This document shows, piece by piece, positions 1 to 8,859 of a stretch of 64,000 bases of DNA. Both the position numbers and the translations under genes were made by a program. Position 1 is the stretch's first letter; each line of letters begins with the position of its first letter. Source of the stretch: G963674685 sp964591275 (GTDB lineage Bacteria > Lernaellota > Lernaellaia > JACKCT01). The notes under the pieces are model-generated. The model made no database searches and was not told where the DNA came from. It saw nothing but the letters and a program-made list of their open reading frames with translations. Location of the stretch: positions 7,112-71,111 of the forward strand of contig CAZQAE010000021.1 in NCBI GenBank assembly GCA_964591275.1, given 5' to 3'.

Positions 1-1
1 G

Positions 2-772
2 AGCTCGAACGCCATGGCCGGCAGCGAAGAATATATGGCGATGGAAAAGCTTTATGAAATCACCACGCGCGATGAATTCGATCTGGTTGTCCTGGACACG
101 CCGCCCACGAAGCACGCCCTGGATTTTCTCGATGCTCCCCGGCGAATGGCCGAATTTATGGACGGCAGGGTCATTCAATGGTTCGTCAAGCCCTATATGA
201 TGGCCGGGAAATTCAGTTTCGGCTTTGCACAAAAAGGCGCGGGCCTCATTTTCAAAATTCTCGAACGCGTTACCGGGTCCGAAACCATGAAGGATCTGGC
301 GGAATTTTTTCTGGCCTTCGATGGCCTTTACGACGGTTTCAAGGACCGGGCGCAGGCCGTCCACGAGCTGATGAGCGGCGGCGAAACGGCCTTCGTGATT
401 GTTACAACGCCGCAGCGCCCGGCTTTGGACGAGGCGATTTTCTTTCGCGATCGGCTTCGGGAATCTCAGATACCCCTGGGCGCCGTGGTGTTCAATCGTA
501 TTCAGGAGTCGGTTAACGTCGATGATGTCGAAAAAGAACTGGCATCGGCGGAGAAGATCATTGAAAAAATTCCGAAATACGCTTCGGTCATTGATACGCT
601 TATCGATCTGTCGGCCAACACGGACAAAATCGCCCGTGCGCAGCGGGGCGTGATCGAAGGTTTTATTAAGGGCATGAAGGGCGAGTCGATGGTTTATCGC
701 GTGCCGGCGCTGGCGTCGGATGTCCATGACATTCCCAGTCTGCTGAAAGTGGGAGAGTTTATCACCGCGTAA
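2..772 (+). CDS. ArsA/GET3-type ATPase, 3' part (5' end outside window)
   Basis: The reading frame is open from base 2, so the visible Met codon at 14 is probably internal and the gene begins upstream. The VVLDTPPT segment about 30 codons in is the Walker B/switch region of the ArsA/GET3 branch of SIMIBI ATPases, followed by HALDFLDAP typical of that family. The deviant Walker A loop must lie upstream. Members bind ATP as dimers and act in anion extrusion or in tail-anchored or membrane-protein handling. No arsenic genes are visible nearby, so the arsenite role is not supported. The C-terminal part (VIVTTPQRPALDEA, then GAVVFNRI) also fits the family. I am confident about the family, not about the substrate. 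Confidence 0.85.
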   Translation, partial: SSNAMAGSEEYMAMEKLYEITTRDEFDLVVLDTPPTKHALDFLDAPRRMAEFMDGRVIQWFVKPYMMAGKFSFGFAQKGAGLIFKILERVTGSETMKDLAEFFLAFDGLYDGFKDRAQAVHELMSGGETAFVIVTTPQRPALDEAIFFRDRLRESQIPLGAVVFNRIQESVNVDDVEKELASAEKIIEKIPKYASVIDTLIDLSANTDKIARAQRGVIEGFIKGMKGESMVYRVPALASDVHDIPSLLKVGEFITA

Positions 773-790
773 AAAACGGCGGCGCTTGTT

Positions 791-817
791 TTGCAAACGG
801 TAAAACTTGCGTATAAT
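791..817 (+). promoter_or_regulatory. Candidate sigma70-type promoter
   Basis: A perfect TATAAT lies at 812-817, with TTGCAA (791-796) or an overlapping TTTGCA upstream as a weak -35 at 15-16 bp spacing. Transcription would start near 824, which fits the downstream GTG start at 853 better than the ATG at 823. This is inference from motif match only. Confidence 0.45.
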
Positions 818-852
818 GACCTTTGTGGATGTATTTTTCTTGGAGACGAAAA

Positions 853-1587
853 GTGGGCTGGTATAAATCTCTGATCCTCCATCCTCTCGCCAACCGTTTC
901 AATATTCTGTTTCTGATGGGATGGACAATAACCTGTTGGAGCACCACGAGCTCGTGGCCTTTTCTGGCCGGTCTCGCCGCCGAAGCGGCTTATTTTGGCA
1001 TCCGCCTGGCGCTCGAGTTTTCCGGACGGCCTTTATGGCAGCTTCGTTTCCTGAAAAAGGATTCGCGTGAGCGCTTTTTCAATCTCATGAAAAAATATCG
1101 CCAGATCAAACGGGATTTTGCGCACGTTGACAGCTTGAAGCCCATGCTTGAAGGGCAGATCAAGCATATCGGGAAAATGACGCGCGTCTTTCTGGAATTG
1201 CTGATACTCAGAAGCCGCATTGATTCTTACGTGCGTGGCATCAGGGAAAACTACGATCAGAAAATCGCCGAGATCAAGGGAAAACTGCATGGCGCTCAGG
1301 GCGAGGTCAAGGAAATTCTCGAACAAAATCTCAAGATATATGAGCAGCGACGGGTGAAATACTTTGACGTCATGGAAAAGCGATCTGTGATTGAGGCTCG
1401 TCTCGACACCATTGAAAATACGGTGAATCTTCTGGGCGATTACGCCATGGGTATGGCGGCCCCCGGCGAAGCCGGCGATCAGATCGAACTTCTTATCAGC
1501 AATATCCAGGACGCCGAAAATTTTGTGACCGAAATCAAAAGCGTCGTTCCGCAAAGTTCATCAATGCGCGTGCGGGTCAACGCCTGA
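853..1587 (+). CDS. Hypothetical membrane-anchored coiled-coil protein
   Basis: I do not recognise a family. The protein opens with a hydrophobic stretch (about residues 12-50, two short membrane segments) and continues as a highly charged, helix-forming region rich in Glu, Lys, Arg and Gln, consistent with a cytoplasmic coiled coil. I place the start at GTG 853 because TGGAG (841-845) sits 7 bases upstream. An in-frame ATG at 823 has no ribosome binding site and coincides with the expected transcription start. It follows the ArsA-type gene with an 80-base gap containing a candidate promoter. The product is about 244 residues; a scaffold or envelope-associated role is only a guess. Confidence 0.7.
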   Translation: MGWYKSLILHPLANRFNILFLMGWTITCWSTTSSWPFLAGLAAEAAYFGIRLALEFSGRPLWQLRFLKKDSRERFFNLMKKYRQIKRDFAHVDSLKPMLEGQIKHIGKMTRVFLELLILRSRIDSYVRGIRENYDQKIAEIKGKLHGAQGEVKEILEQNLKIYEQRRVKYFDVMEKRSVIEARLDTIENTVNLLGDYAMGMAAPGEAGDQIELLISNIQDAENFVTEIKSVVPQSSSMRVRVNA

Positions 1588-1633
1588 CAGCGCCCGATTC
1601 GTTTATCAGACGTGATGGAGGCCACCGCGACGC

Positions 1634-2128
1634 ATGCGGCGAATTTTGTTAGTCATCTGGAAATTTCTTACCCGTCACAACGGTTTGCACCATCTCCTTT
1701 TGCACGCCGTCAACGCCCGTTTCATCGTCAGTGCCAGCGCCGTCATTGTTGATGACGATGGACGTGTCCTTTTGTTTCATCATACTTACCGCAATGACAA
1801 TTCATGGGGCATTCCCGGTGGCTGGCTCAAACGCGGCGAAAATGCCGTTTCAGCGCTTTGCCGCGAAGTCGCGGAGGAATCCGGTTTGGCCGTGGAAGTT
1901 TTAGCGCCTTTATACATTGACTCCGGCCCAAACATGGCGGCCATGGAAATCATGTATCTGGCCCGTCTGATCGGCGGTGATTTCATGCCCTCCGACGAAG
2001 TGGACGAGTGCCGGTGGTTTGATCCGACGCAAAAGTTTCCCGAGGATATGAAGGCTCAGCAGAAACACGTTATCGCCGAGGCGCGCAAAGCTATTTTGGA
2101 GGGCGGCTGGCCGCATAAGAAACCATGA
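1634..2128 (+). CDS. Nudix hydrolase
   Basis: The 164-residue protein contains a complete Nudix box: GGWLKRGE, then REVAEESG, matching G-x5-E-x7-REUxEExGU, so the catalytic glutamates are present. Nudix enzymes hydrolyse nucleoside diphosphates linked to another moiety; substrate cannot be told from sequence. The N-terminus carries about 30 residues before the fold starts at FIVSASAVIVDDDGRVLL. A distant GGAG precedes the ATG. Its stop overlaps the start of the next gene by four bases (ATGA), implying translational coupling. Confidence 0.93.
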   Translation: MRRILLVIWKFLTRHNGLHHLLLHAVNARFIVSASAVIVDDDGRVLLFHHTYRNDNSWGIPGGWLKRGENAVSALCREVAEESGLAVEVLAPLYIDSGPNMAAMEIMYLARLIGGDFMPSDEVDECRWFDPTQKFPEDMKAQQKHVIAEARKAILEGGWPHKKP

Positions 2129-2607
2129 CGATGAACTCGCGAAATGAAGAAGAACAAGGCTCCCTGGCGCCGCCGGATCCGCCTGAGCCGACAAAGACAT
2201 GGCGAGGAACTGTGGTCATCGTCCTGGTGGTGGTGGTCTTTTCGATGGCCTTTGCGCTGCTGCTCTTTCGATGGAAGCAGTTGCAAACCTTTTCCACGCC
2301 ATTGCGTTATGAAGGCTATCATCGTTTCAGCGGAGTTCTCGTAGAGCCGGAGGCTGTATTCGGCTCAGAGTTGCCGAAAATCCGCGTGAGAAAAGATGAC
2401 GGTCGCATTATTGTCTTGCCCGTGTTGCCTCATGTAGAGGGCGGGCCGGACCTAGCCTCGTTGCCGCCGGGAATCTGCGTGGAAGGATACGTGCGCCACC
2501 GCAAGGGTTACGTCGAAGAGGTCATGATTCGTGTGGGAAGTCTGGAATATTTTCTGGACAGCGACGGGCAGTGGACCATCAATCCGATTGACGAAAACGG
2601 CGGCTGA
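2125..2607 (+). CDS. Single-pass membrane protein, unknown
   Basis: A proline-rich cytoplasmic N-terminus of about 30 residues is followed by one strong transmembrane helix (VVIVLVVVVFSMAFALLLF, about residues 30-50). A mainly beta-type domain of about 105 residues follows, predicted outside the membrane. It resembles nothing I can name. The four-base overlap with the Nudix gene suggests one transcript. The extracytoplasmic part has strand-like segments (FSGVLVEPEAV, RIIVLPVLP) that recall OB-like or GDYXXLXY-type accessory domains, but this is weak. Confidence 0.75.
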   Translation: MTMNSRNEEEQGSLAPPDPPEPTKTWRGTVVIVLVVVVFSMAFALLLFRWKQLQTFSTPLRYEGYHRFSGVLVEPEAVFGSELPKIRVRKDDGRIIVLPVLPHVEGGPDLASLPPGICVEGYVRHRKGYVEEVMIRVGSLEYFLDSDGQWTINPIDENGG

Positions 2608-2662
2608 CAGGCGGCTCGAAGTATGAAGTATAAAGTATGAGGTATGAAGTCAGGAAAAATTC

Positions 2663-2682
2663 GGAATTTCGAATGCGGAATG
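2663..2682. repeat. Dispersed intergenic repeat, copy 1
   Basis: The core GGAATTTCGAATGCGGAATG recurs with one change at 17191-17210, both times just after a gene end and inside a stretch of imperfect short iterations (GGAATGC, GTATGAAGT). It looks like a dispersed extragenic repeat of this genome. The rest of 2608-2848 holds no gene. Confidence 0.6.
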
Positions 2683-2848
2683 CCGAATGCGAAGCGATGA
2701 ATAAGCGAAAGCACGATGTCGACAACTCTTCATCCGTACTTCCTACCTCATCCGCCCCATACCCTAACCCTGCTTGAGTACATCAGTGATTTGGAGAGCC
2801 TCGCCCTCGTCCGTGAAAGAAAATCTTTCAGACATTTTCGGCAAGAAT

Positions 2849-3571
2849 TTATAAGTCGCCTATTCCAGGCTGTCCGTCGTTAATAACAAACAGGAAATCT
2901 CCGGCGGCCTCAAAGATCGGCCCTGTCGGCTCCCCGCCTTCCGTGTCGTCATCAACATCGTCATTCACGTCATCATCCGCGTCATCGTCCGCGTCATCGT
3001 CCGCGTCGTCATCAGTTGTGTCATCGTCGGTATCGTCATCGCCGGTATCGTCGTCTACGTCGTCATCCAAATCATCGTTTAGGTCATCATCAATATCGTC
3101 ATCGACATCGTCATCGACTTCTCCGTCATATTGATAAACGAGGACGCGGTAATTTAAGAGCACGGGAACTGTCTCGACGAGAGGCACGTAGAAATGAAAA
3201 CTGTGCGAGTTGGCATCCTGTTCCCATGCGATGGGCGTATATGTTTCGCGCACGGCATCTTCGTTGAGGATGATCAGCTTTACGCTAATGGCTTGCGAAT
3301 TGAAGGTTTCCAGGAAAGTGCGAAGCGTGTCGATGGTGCACACGGCCTCGACTTTTGATCCGACCGGCCCGCGGTTTTTTCTATATTCCACCTTGCCGAT
3401 GACGTCATTTTTCTTGAATTCAAAAAAATCGTCCTGCAAAACGAGCAGCGGCGTCGTGAGTATGCCTTCGTCCTCCTCTTCGTCCTCATTGTCCTGCGTG
3501 CACGCGAAAACAACGGTGAATAAGGCGATTAGGACACAAATTATAATATACCCGAACCTTGGCACCAGCAT
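2849..3571 (-). CDS. Acidic (Asp-repeat) lipoprotein
   Basis: The 240-residue product has a lipoprotein signal (hydrophobic IIICVLIALFTVV, then FAC as the lipidation site) and a short acidic segment right after the cysteine. A soluble domain of about 100 residues follows, then a 60-residue run built from DDD(V/I/L/A/T/N) units, then a hydrophobic C-terminal piece. The acidic repeat sits inside the protein, not directly behind the cysteine as in its relatives elsewhere in this window. GGAGG lies only one base before the ATG at 3571 but seven before an in-frame GTG at 3565, so the real start may be the GTG. Function unknown; likely envelope or surface-exposed. Confidence 0.8.
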   Translation of the reverse strand: MLVPRFGYIIICVLIALFTVVFACTQDNEDEEEDEGILTTPLLVLQDDFFEFKKNDVIGKVEYRKNRGPVGSKVEAVCTIDTLRTFLETFNSQAISVKLIILNEDAVRETYTPIAWEQDANSHSFHFYVPLVETVPVLLNYRVLVYQYDGEVDDDVDDDIDDDLNDDLDDDVDDDTGDDDTDDDTTDDDADDDADDDADDDVNDDVDDDTEGGEPTGPIFEAAGDFLFVINDGQPGIGDL

Positions 3572-3943
3572 TCCTCCGGTATAGCTTCTTACGAAAATGT
3601 CGTATCAGAGGCTCTTTCTTCTTGTCAAGGTTAAAAGCGCCGCCGGACAGGACTCATGCTGTCATCATGATGATTTTCGTCCCTTCAAATATTCACGCCA
3701 AAAATGAGGGCGCGACAATTGATGGGCAAACTGATGGTGATGGCGGCATTCTTCCCTCCGCCTTCATTCTTCCCCATTTTTGCTTTAGGCCTCTTGGCGA
3801 TTTGCCTCGGATGTGTTAATCAAAAAAGCCTCTTAAATTGCGCGGCATGTGTGCCATAAGTTTGAGAGGATTAAAAACATTAACGCGGCCATGCTTTGGG
3901 GGAAAAATTCATCCCCGTGGTTGCGTTCCGGCGGGATTGGGAA
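3572..3943. other. Intergenic region, divergent promoters expected
   Basis: No convincing gene is present between the acidic lipoprotein (minus strand) and parA (plus strand). Short open frames here lack ribosome binding sites and family resemblance. Both flanking genes point outward, so promoters for each should lie here. Confidence 0.5.
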
Positions 3944-4753
3944 ATGGCGAAAGTTTTCAGCCTGGCAAACCAGAAGGGCGGTGTCGGCAAGACGACCACG
4001 ACCATCAATCTGGCCGCAGGCGCGGCTCTGTCGGGCAAGTGGGTTCTTGTCGTCGATTTTGATCCCCAGGGCAATGCTTCGAGCGGACTGGGAATAGATC
4101 GGGACAAGAGGTCGCCGGGTGTTTACGAGGCGATCATCGGCAAGGTTCCTGTCAGTGAAACGGTTCGCGAGACGCAGATTCCGCGACTGTCGGTTATGCC
4201 CTCGACTCGCGATCTGATTGGGGCTGAGATCGAACTGATTGATGTAGAGGATAGGACCTCGTATTTGAAAAACATCCTGGCCGGGCTGAAAAAAGACTTC
4301 GATTTTATATTCATCGATTGTCCCCCCTCTCTAGGCTTGCTGACCTTAAACGCGATGGCGGCGTCGGATTCGGTCCTTGTGACGCTGCAGGCTGAATATT
4401 ATGCGATGGAGGGTCTTTCGCAGTTGATCGAGACGGTGGACATGGTCGCGCAAAGATACAACGAGGGTCTTGCCATCGGGGGCATCTGCTTCACCATGAT
4501 GGACCGTCGCACGAATCTGTGCCGCCAGGTTGAGCAGGATGTGCGGGATCATTTTAAGGATCTTGTATTTGAAACGACCATTCCCCGCAACGTGAGACTC
4601 TCTGAGGCCCCCAGCTTTGGGCAGACCATTTTTCAACACGACGCAAGATCATCAGGGGCGGCGGCGTATTTGGATTTGGCCCGGGAGTTGATAAAACGTG
4701 AAGCTGCCGCTTCGGACGCGGCTGTCGCAGCCATGGAGGCGGCCCGAACATGA
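3944..4753 (+). CDS. parA: Chromosome partitioning ATPase ParA (Soj)
   Basis: The product has the deviant Walker A KGGVGKTTT (residues 11-19), the switch I segment DFDPQGNASSGLG and Walker B FIFIDCPPSLG, in the order and spacing of ParA/Soj. ParA binds DNA as an ATP dimer and moves ParB-parS complexes during chromosome segregation. I take ATG 3944 as start: the 270 residues then begin MAKVFSLANQKGG, the normal family N-terminus, while the upstream in-frame extension to 3896 does not resemble ParA. Its last codons overlap parB by four bases. The absence of replication genes argues for a chromosomal Soj. Confidence 0.97.
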   Translation: MAKVFSLANQKGGVGKTTTTINLAAGAALSGKWVLVVDFDPQGNASSGLGIDRDKRSPGVYEAIIGKVPVSETVRETQIPRLSVMPSTRDLIGAEIELIDVEDRTSYLKNILAGLKKDFDFIFIDCPPSLGLLTLNAMAASDSVLVTLQAEYYAMEGLSQLIETVDMVAQRYNEGLAIGGICFTMMDRRTNLCRQVEQDVRDHFKDLVFETTIPRNVRLSEAPSFGQTIFQHDARSSGAAAYLDLARELIKREAAASDAAVAAMEAART

Positions 4754-5703
4754 GCAAGCGAAAAGCCCTGGGCAAAGGTCTGTCGGCGCTGATCGGCGAC
4801 GCAAAAGACAAAAAAGAAACGGCGCATCGGGTTTCATCCATCGACGCCATGGAGTCGGGCGGCAAACGCGTCAGGGAAGTTCCGGTCGACAAGATCATGC
4901 CGAACCCCTACCAGGCCAGAAGAATTTTCAATGAATCGGCAATGAATGAACTCATCGACTCCATCAGGCAATCCGGCATTTTGCAGCCGATGGCCGTTCG
5001 GGCGATGAAGGATGGATCGGGGCGCTTTGAGTTGATCGCAGGGGAGCGACGCTGGCGCGCCGCGCGAAAGGCGGGTTTGAAAACGGTTCCCGTCATTGCC
5101 ATCGACGTTGATGATCGCGAGATGTCGGTGCTGTCATTGGTGGAAAACCTGCAGCGTGAGGATTTGAACCCGATCGACGAAGCCGAGGGTTTTCAAAAAC
5201 TCATTGAGGGATTCCAACTGACGCAGAAAGATGTAGCGGGTCGCGTTGGCAAAAGCCGAAGCGCCGTGGCCAATGTGCTGAGGTTGCTAGGTCTTCCGGA
5301 AACCGTCAAAAGGGCTTTGGCTGCGGCTGTGATCAGCGAAGGCCACGGTCGCGCCCTGCTGGCTTTGGGGCAGGCTGACGAGATCATCTCGGCTTTTGGG
5401 GAGGTGGTTCACGGAGGCCTGTCCGTTCGGGAAACCGAAGGGCATGTGCGAAAAAAATTGGAAGCCCGTAAGAATTTGCGGGAAGGCGCCGAAAAAAAGG
5501 CCGGGAATCAGGCCGGGCTTGATCCCAATGTGGCGCACCTTGTCGGGAATCTGTCGGAGAGATTCGGAACGAAAATAAAACTGTCGGGAACGAGAAAACG
5601 AGGCAAACTGGAAATTCACTATTTCAGCGCCGAGGACCGCGACAGGATATTGGAAATATTGAACCGTATGCCAGATAAGCCGGGACATGGTGATTCCCTT
5701 TGA
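4750..5703 (+). CDS. parB: Chromosome partitioning protein ParB (Spo0J)
   Basis: The 317-residue protein has the ParB N-terminal CTPase domain with NPYQARR (52-58) and the diagnostic GERRWRAA (98-105). A helix-turn-helix follows (about 157-185, LTQKDVAGRVGKSRSAVANV) and then a C-terminal dimerisation region. It binds parS, loads as a CTP-dependent clamp and stimulates ParA. It overlaps parA by four bases. Neighbouring bactofilin is notable because bactofilins position ParABS in Myxococcus. I found no good parS in the window. Confidence 0.97.
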   Translation: MSKRKALGKGLSALIGDAKDKKETAHRVSSIDAMESGGKRVREVPVDKIMPNPYQARRIFNESAMNELIDSIRQSGILQPMAVRAMKDGSGRFELIAGERRWRAARKAGLKTVPVIAIDVDDREMSVLSLVENLQREDLNPIDEAEGFQKLIEGFQLTQKDVAGRVGKSRSAVANVLRLLGLPETVKRALAAAVISEGHGRALLALGQADEIISAFGEVVHGGLSVRETEGHVRKKLEARKNLREGAEKKAGNQAGLDPNVAHLVGNLSERFGTKIKLSGTRKRGKLEIHYFSAEDRDRILEILNRMPDKPGHGDSL

Positions 5704-5939
5704 AAATCTTTGAAATTCGACTCCTTGCCCTAAGGCGACAATTTTCAGGAATTTTCATAGATTATTTTTTAGTTTGCGGTTCGCTTGCGCGTACTCGGTA
5801 GGAGCAAAAAGTTTTAATTGTTTGGACCTTGCGCTAACAAGGCATTGATCTTATTCGGTCAAGGGATTATAAGAGGCGAGCCAACGGGGGGTTGACCATG
5901 AAGGGAACTGCTTCGTACGAAAAGAAGGAGGCACGAACG

Positions 5940-6395
5940 ATGGTTGAGGAAATGGGGGGATTTCCAAAGGATGTCAACGCTTTTATCGGCAAATCCAGCG
6001 AGTTTGTAGGAAAGCTGACTTTCGAGGGAACGGTTCGGATTGATGGCCGCGTCGACGGGGAAATATTCTCGAAAGGAACGCTCATCATTGGACCCGGTGC
6101 TGATATCAAGGCCGAGATCAATGTGGATGTCGTAATCATTTCGGGGAATATGCACGGCAACATCAAGGCTTTGAAACGAGTTGAACTCCGAGCGCCGGCA
6201 AAGCTGTATGGCAACATATACACGCCATCTCTCGTCGTTGAACAAGGTGTGATTTTCGAAGGCAGCACCAAAATGGAAGATCTGTCTTTCGACGATGCAG
6301 GCGGCGCCAAGTCTGGGATCGCTCAGGCTCCAAAGCCAGCCGCACCTTTGTCTCAAGGGAAACTAAAGGGTCTCGACGCTAATTCTTCGGAATAA
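5940..6395 (+). CDS. Bactofilin (polymer-forming cytoskeletal protein)
   Basis: The central region (about residues 10-115) is a repetitive beta-strand pattern with Gly at turns (GTVRIDGRVDGEIFSKGTLI and following), diagnostic of the bactofilin beta-helix, which polymerises without nucleotide. The frame is open upstream to ATG 5898, but AAGGAGG at 5925-5931 lies eight bases before ATG 5940, giving a 151-residue protein with a short disordered N-terminus. The C-terminal tail (about 35 residues) is flexible and Pro/Ala-rich. Position directly after parAB suggests a role in chromosome-segregation or polarity scaffolding. Confidence 0.93.
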   Translation: MVEEMGGFPKDVNAFIGKSSEFVGKLTFEGTVRIDGRVDGEIFSKGTLIIGPGADIKAEINVDVVIISGNMHGNIKALKRVELRAPAKLYGNIYTPSLVVEQGVIFEGSTKMEDLSFDDAGGAKSGIAQAPKPAAPLSQGKLKGLDANSSE

Positions 6396-6470
6396 TCCTT
6401 TATAAATAGGGTGGTTCTGAGAATCAGACGGGGCGTTTTTCTATCCACGCAATAAAAATTGGGGCTTTTT

Positions 6471-8252
6471 GTGCGTTTTCAAACTATTGTCAGACTTGCA
6501 ATTATCCTCACTATTCTTTTTGCTTCGCAAAGCGTATGGGCCTCAGCCGAGGTCCCGGACGCCGAACATCAGGACGCCGCCGCGCATGAGAGTCATGGCC
6601 CGAACCTGGGGAAAATACTTCCACTTTGGAGCGTGATTCCTTTTGCTGGAATCCTTTTATCCATCGCGCTTTTCCCTTTGATCAAACCGCATTTCTGGCA
6701 TCATCATTATCCTAAAGTCAGTCTTTTCTGGGCCCTGGTTTTCGCCGTTCCTTTCCTGATCGTCTTCAAAGTCAGCGCGGCGCACTCCATCTGGCATATT
6801 ATGTTCCTTGATTTCGTACCCTTTATTATTCTGCTCGGCGGCCTGTTTACCGTGGCTGGCGGAATCGTCGTTAAGGGAAGCTTTCGCGGCACCCCTGTCG
6901 TCAACCTGATTCTTATCCTCATCGGTACGCTTTTGGCGTCCTGGATCGGAACGACGGGCGCGGCGATGGTGATGATACGGCCCTTGCTGCGGGCCAATGT
7001 GTGGAGAAAGAATTATGTCCACGTGGTCGTTTTCTTTATCTTTCTCGTAGCCAACATCGGCGGCAGCCTGACGCCGCTGGGCGATCCTCCGCTTTTCCTG
7101 GGCTTCCTGCATGGCGTCAGCTTCTTCTGGACCATGTTTAACATTTCCACGCAAACTCTCTTTGTGTCCGGGATGGTTCTGGTTGTATTCTTCGTCCTCG
7201 ATACCTATCACTACCGCAAAGAAGATCCGCCCCCCGACGACGGCGTCAAAGAGCCGATTAAGGTGGAAGGTCTGCACAACCTGCTGTTTCTGGGTGGCAT
7301 CATCGGAGCGGTCCTGTTCAGCGGTCTCGTTCATCTCGGCGAAATTCCGGTGGGACTGGGCATCATGCAGACGGGAGAGAATCTCGCCCGCGACCTGTTT
7401 ATCATTGGGATGGGCGCTGCGTCCTGGGTGACCACGAAAAAGGTATTGCGTGAGGCGAATGAATACTCCTGGGGACCGATTCTGGAAGTGGCCTATCTGT
7501 TCGCGGGGATTTTCACGACCATCATTCCGGCCCTGGCCATTTTGAAGGCCGGCGATAGCGGTGCCTTGGCCTTTTTGACCAATGCGGTCAACACTCCGGG
7601 CAGATACTTTTGGGCGACGGGTGTTTTGTCCAGTTTCCTAGACAATGCCCCGACCTACCTGACCTTCTTCAACGCCTCCATGGGGCAGCTTTATCCCGGC
7701 GTGGCCGAGCCGGAAGCGGTTCAATATCTCATGGGCAACGTGGCAGCGAGCGGCGTGGCCAGCGGGCAGAATTATCTGGCGGCCATCAGCGCCGGCGCGG
7801 TGTTCATGGGCGCCAACACATACATTTTGAAGGCCGGCGATAGCGGTGCCTTGGCCTTTTTGACCAATGCGGTCAACACTCCGGGCAGATACTTTTGGGC
7901 GACGGGTGTTTTGTCCAGTTTCCTAGACAATGCCCCGACCTACCTGACCTTCTTCAACGCCTCCATGGGGCAGCTTTATCCCGGCGTGGCCGAGCCGGAA
8001 GCGGTTCAATATCTCATGGGCAACGTGGCAGCGAGCGGCGTGGCCAGCGGGCAGAATTATCTGGCGGCCATCAGCGCCGGCGCGGTGTTCATGGGCGCCA
8101 ACACATACATTGGAAACGCGCCGAATTTCATGGTCAAAGCCATCGCCGAAGAAGCAGGGGTTCCTATGCCGAGCTTTTTTGGTTATATGCTCAAATATTC
8201 AATTCCCGTACTGATCGGGATTTTCGTTCTCAACTCACTCATTTTTTTCTAG
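6471..8252 (+). CDS. NhaD-type Na+/H+ antiporter with internal duplication
   Basis: A hydrophobic polytopic protein of the ArsB/NhaD ion-transporter superfamily, shown by GTTGAAMVMIRPLL, NIGGSLTPLGDPPLF and the C-terminal GNAPNFMVKAIAEEAGVPMPSFFGYM. It has a histidine-rich linker and would normally be about 500 residues; here it is about 593 because 95 residues containing a membrane hairpin (from ILKAGDSG to GANTY) occur twice in tandem. GTG 6471 with GGGG six bases before is the likely start, giving a signal-anchor-like N-terminus; TTG 6459 is an alternative. If the duplication is real, membrane topology and function would be disturbed. It stands just upstream of the ATP synthase genes. Confidence 0.88.
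   Translation: MRFQTIVRLAIILTILFASQSVWASAEVPDAEHQDAAAHESHGPNLGKILPLWSVIPFAGILLSIALFPLIKPHFWHHHYPKVSLFWALVFAVPFLIVFKVSAAHSIWHIMFLDFVPFIILLGGLFTVAGGIVVKGSFRGTPVVNLILILIGTLLASWIGTTGAAMVMIRPLLRANVWRKNYVHVVVFFIFLVANIGGSLTPLGDPPLFLGFLHGVSFFWTMFNISTQTLFVSGMVLVVFFVLDTYHYRKEDPPPDDGVKEPIKVEGLHNLLFLGGIIGAVLFSGLVHLGEIPVGLGIMQTGENLARDLFIIGMGAASWVTTKKVLREANEYSWGPILEVAYLFAGIFTTIIPALAILKAGDSGALAFLTNAVNTPGRYFWATGVLSSFLDNAPTYLTFFNASMGQLYPGVAEPEAVQYLMGNVAASGVASGQNYLAAISAGAVFMGANTYILKAGDSGALAFLTNAVNTPGRYFWATGVLSSFLDNAPTYLTFFNASMGQLYPGVAEPEAVQYLMGNVAASGVASGQNYLAAISAGAVFMGANTYIGNAPNFMVKAIAEEAGVPMPSFFGYMLKYSIPVLIGIFVLNSLIFF
7538..8111 (+). repeat. Exact 285-bp tandem duplication
   Basis: Bases 7538-7826 are repeated without any change at 7823-8111: period 285 bp, with a four-base CATT shared at the junctions. 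The period is a multiple of three, so the frame of the antiporter gene is kept. Identity over the whole unit points to a very recent event or an assembly error. Confidence 0.95.
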
Positions 8253-8261
8253 GAGAAGGCG

Positions 8262-8843
8262 GTGGAAACACCATACGTCGAGGTGGTATTTACAGGCAGG
8301 AGCGAGAGCGTCAAAATGCTTTTGGCGGATCTCAATGCCGAATCACCGAGTGCTTTCGGCCCCTTTTTCATTTCCTCTGAAGTGGGGATCACTAAGGAGG
8401 GACGTGTTCGGAAAGTTCTTGAAGCCATACAACTTGTTGAAGAACATGTTTATGTTCTTGTTCCAGTCAAGGATCTTTCGGTCATACGCAAGCGCGTTGC
8501 CGACAGCGGCATCGAGATTCATTCCGCGCATGTGGTGGTTGAAAAACGCTTGAGTTTTAAGTTCGAATGCTTCAATGAAGAGGTCGCCGGAAAAATCACG
8601 GCGGTTTTTGAATCCCTGCCTCCGGGCGTGATTCTCGAAGGATACGACCCCAAAACAAAGCGTGATGACTCGGCGAAAGGCCAGGAGCTCTATTCCCCGA
8701 CGCATCATTATGAGTTTAGCGGCCAGGGTGTGGCCAAGGGTCCGGTAAAAGGGCTGATAGAGCTTAGAAGAACCATAACCGAGTTGCCGCATATCGAAGT
8801 GAAAAAAATTTCTCTCGTCCTAGGCGACGAGGCATCTGACTAA
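8262..8843 (+). CDS. Conserved-looking hypothetical protein
   Basis: I do not recognise this 193-residue soluble protein. It starts at GTG 8262 with AGGAGAAGG (8251-8259) just upstream. The sequence alternates strands and amphipathic helices, beginning VEVVFTGRSESVKMLLADL, and reads like two small ferredoxin-like alpha-beta units (about 1-110 and 115-193), but there is no catalytic motif. It lies nine bases after the antiporter gene and 16 before the ATP synthase b' gene, so it is probably co-transcribed with both. A regulatory role linking ion transport and ATP synthase is possible but unsupported. Confidence 0.8.
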   Translation: METPYVEVVFTGRSESVKMLLADLNAESPSAFGPFFISSEVGITKEGRVRKVLEAIQLVEEHVYVLVPVKDLSVIRKRVADSGIEIHSAHVVVEKRLSFKFECFNEEVAGKITAVFESLPPGVILEGYDPKTKRDDSAKGQELYSPTHHYEFSGQGVAKGPVKGLIELRRTITELPHIEVKKISLVLGDEASD

Positions 8844-8859
8844 AGGAGATAAGAAGAAA

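Noticed and set aside
1033..1554. Long antisense frame (173 codons) across the coiled-coil gene, and similar ones across atpA and atpD
   Set aside because: These are by-products of codon bias in real genes on the plus strand, whose families or coding pattern are clear.
2943..3134. Ser-rich and Arg/His-rich open frames opposite the Asp-repeat genes (also at 23285, 48928, 55888, 57565, 59134)
   Set aside because: They are mirror frames of GAY repeats: antisense of Asp codons reads Ser or Arg/His. No ribosome binding sites or families.
3559..3819. 86-codon plus-strand frame before parA
   Set aside because: No ribosome binding site, odd composition and no family; lies in a divergent promoter region.
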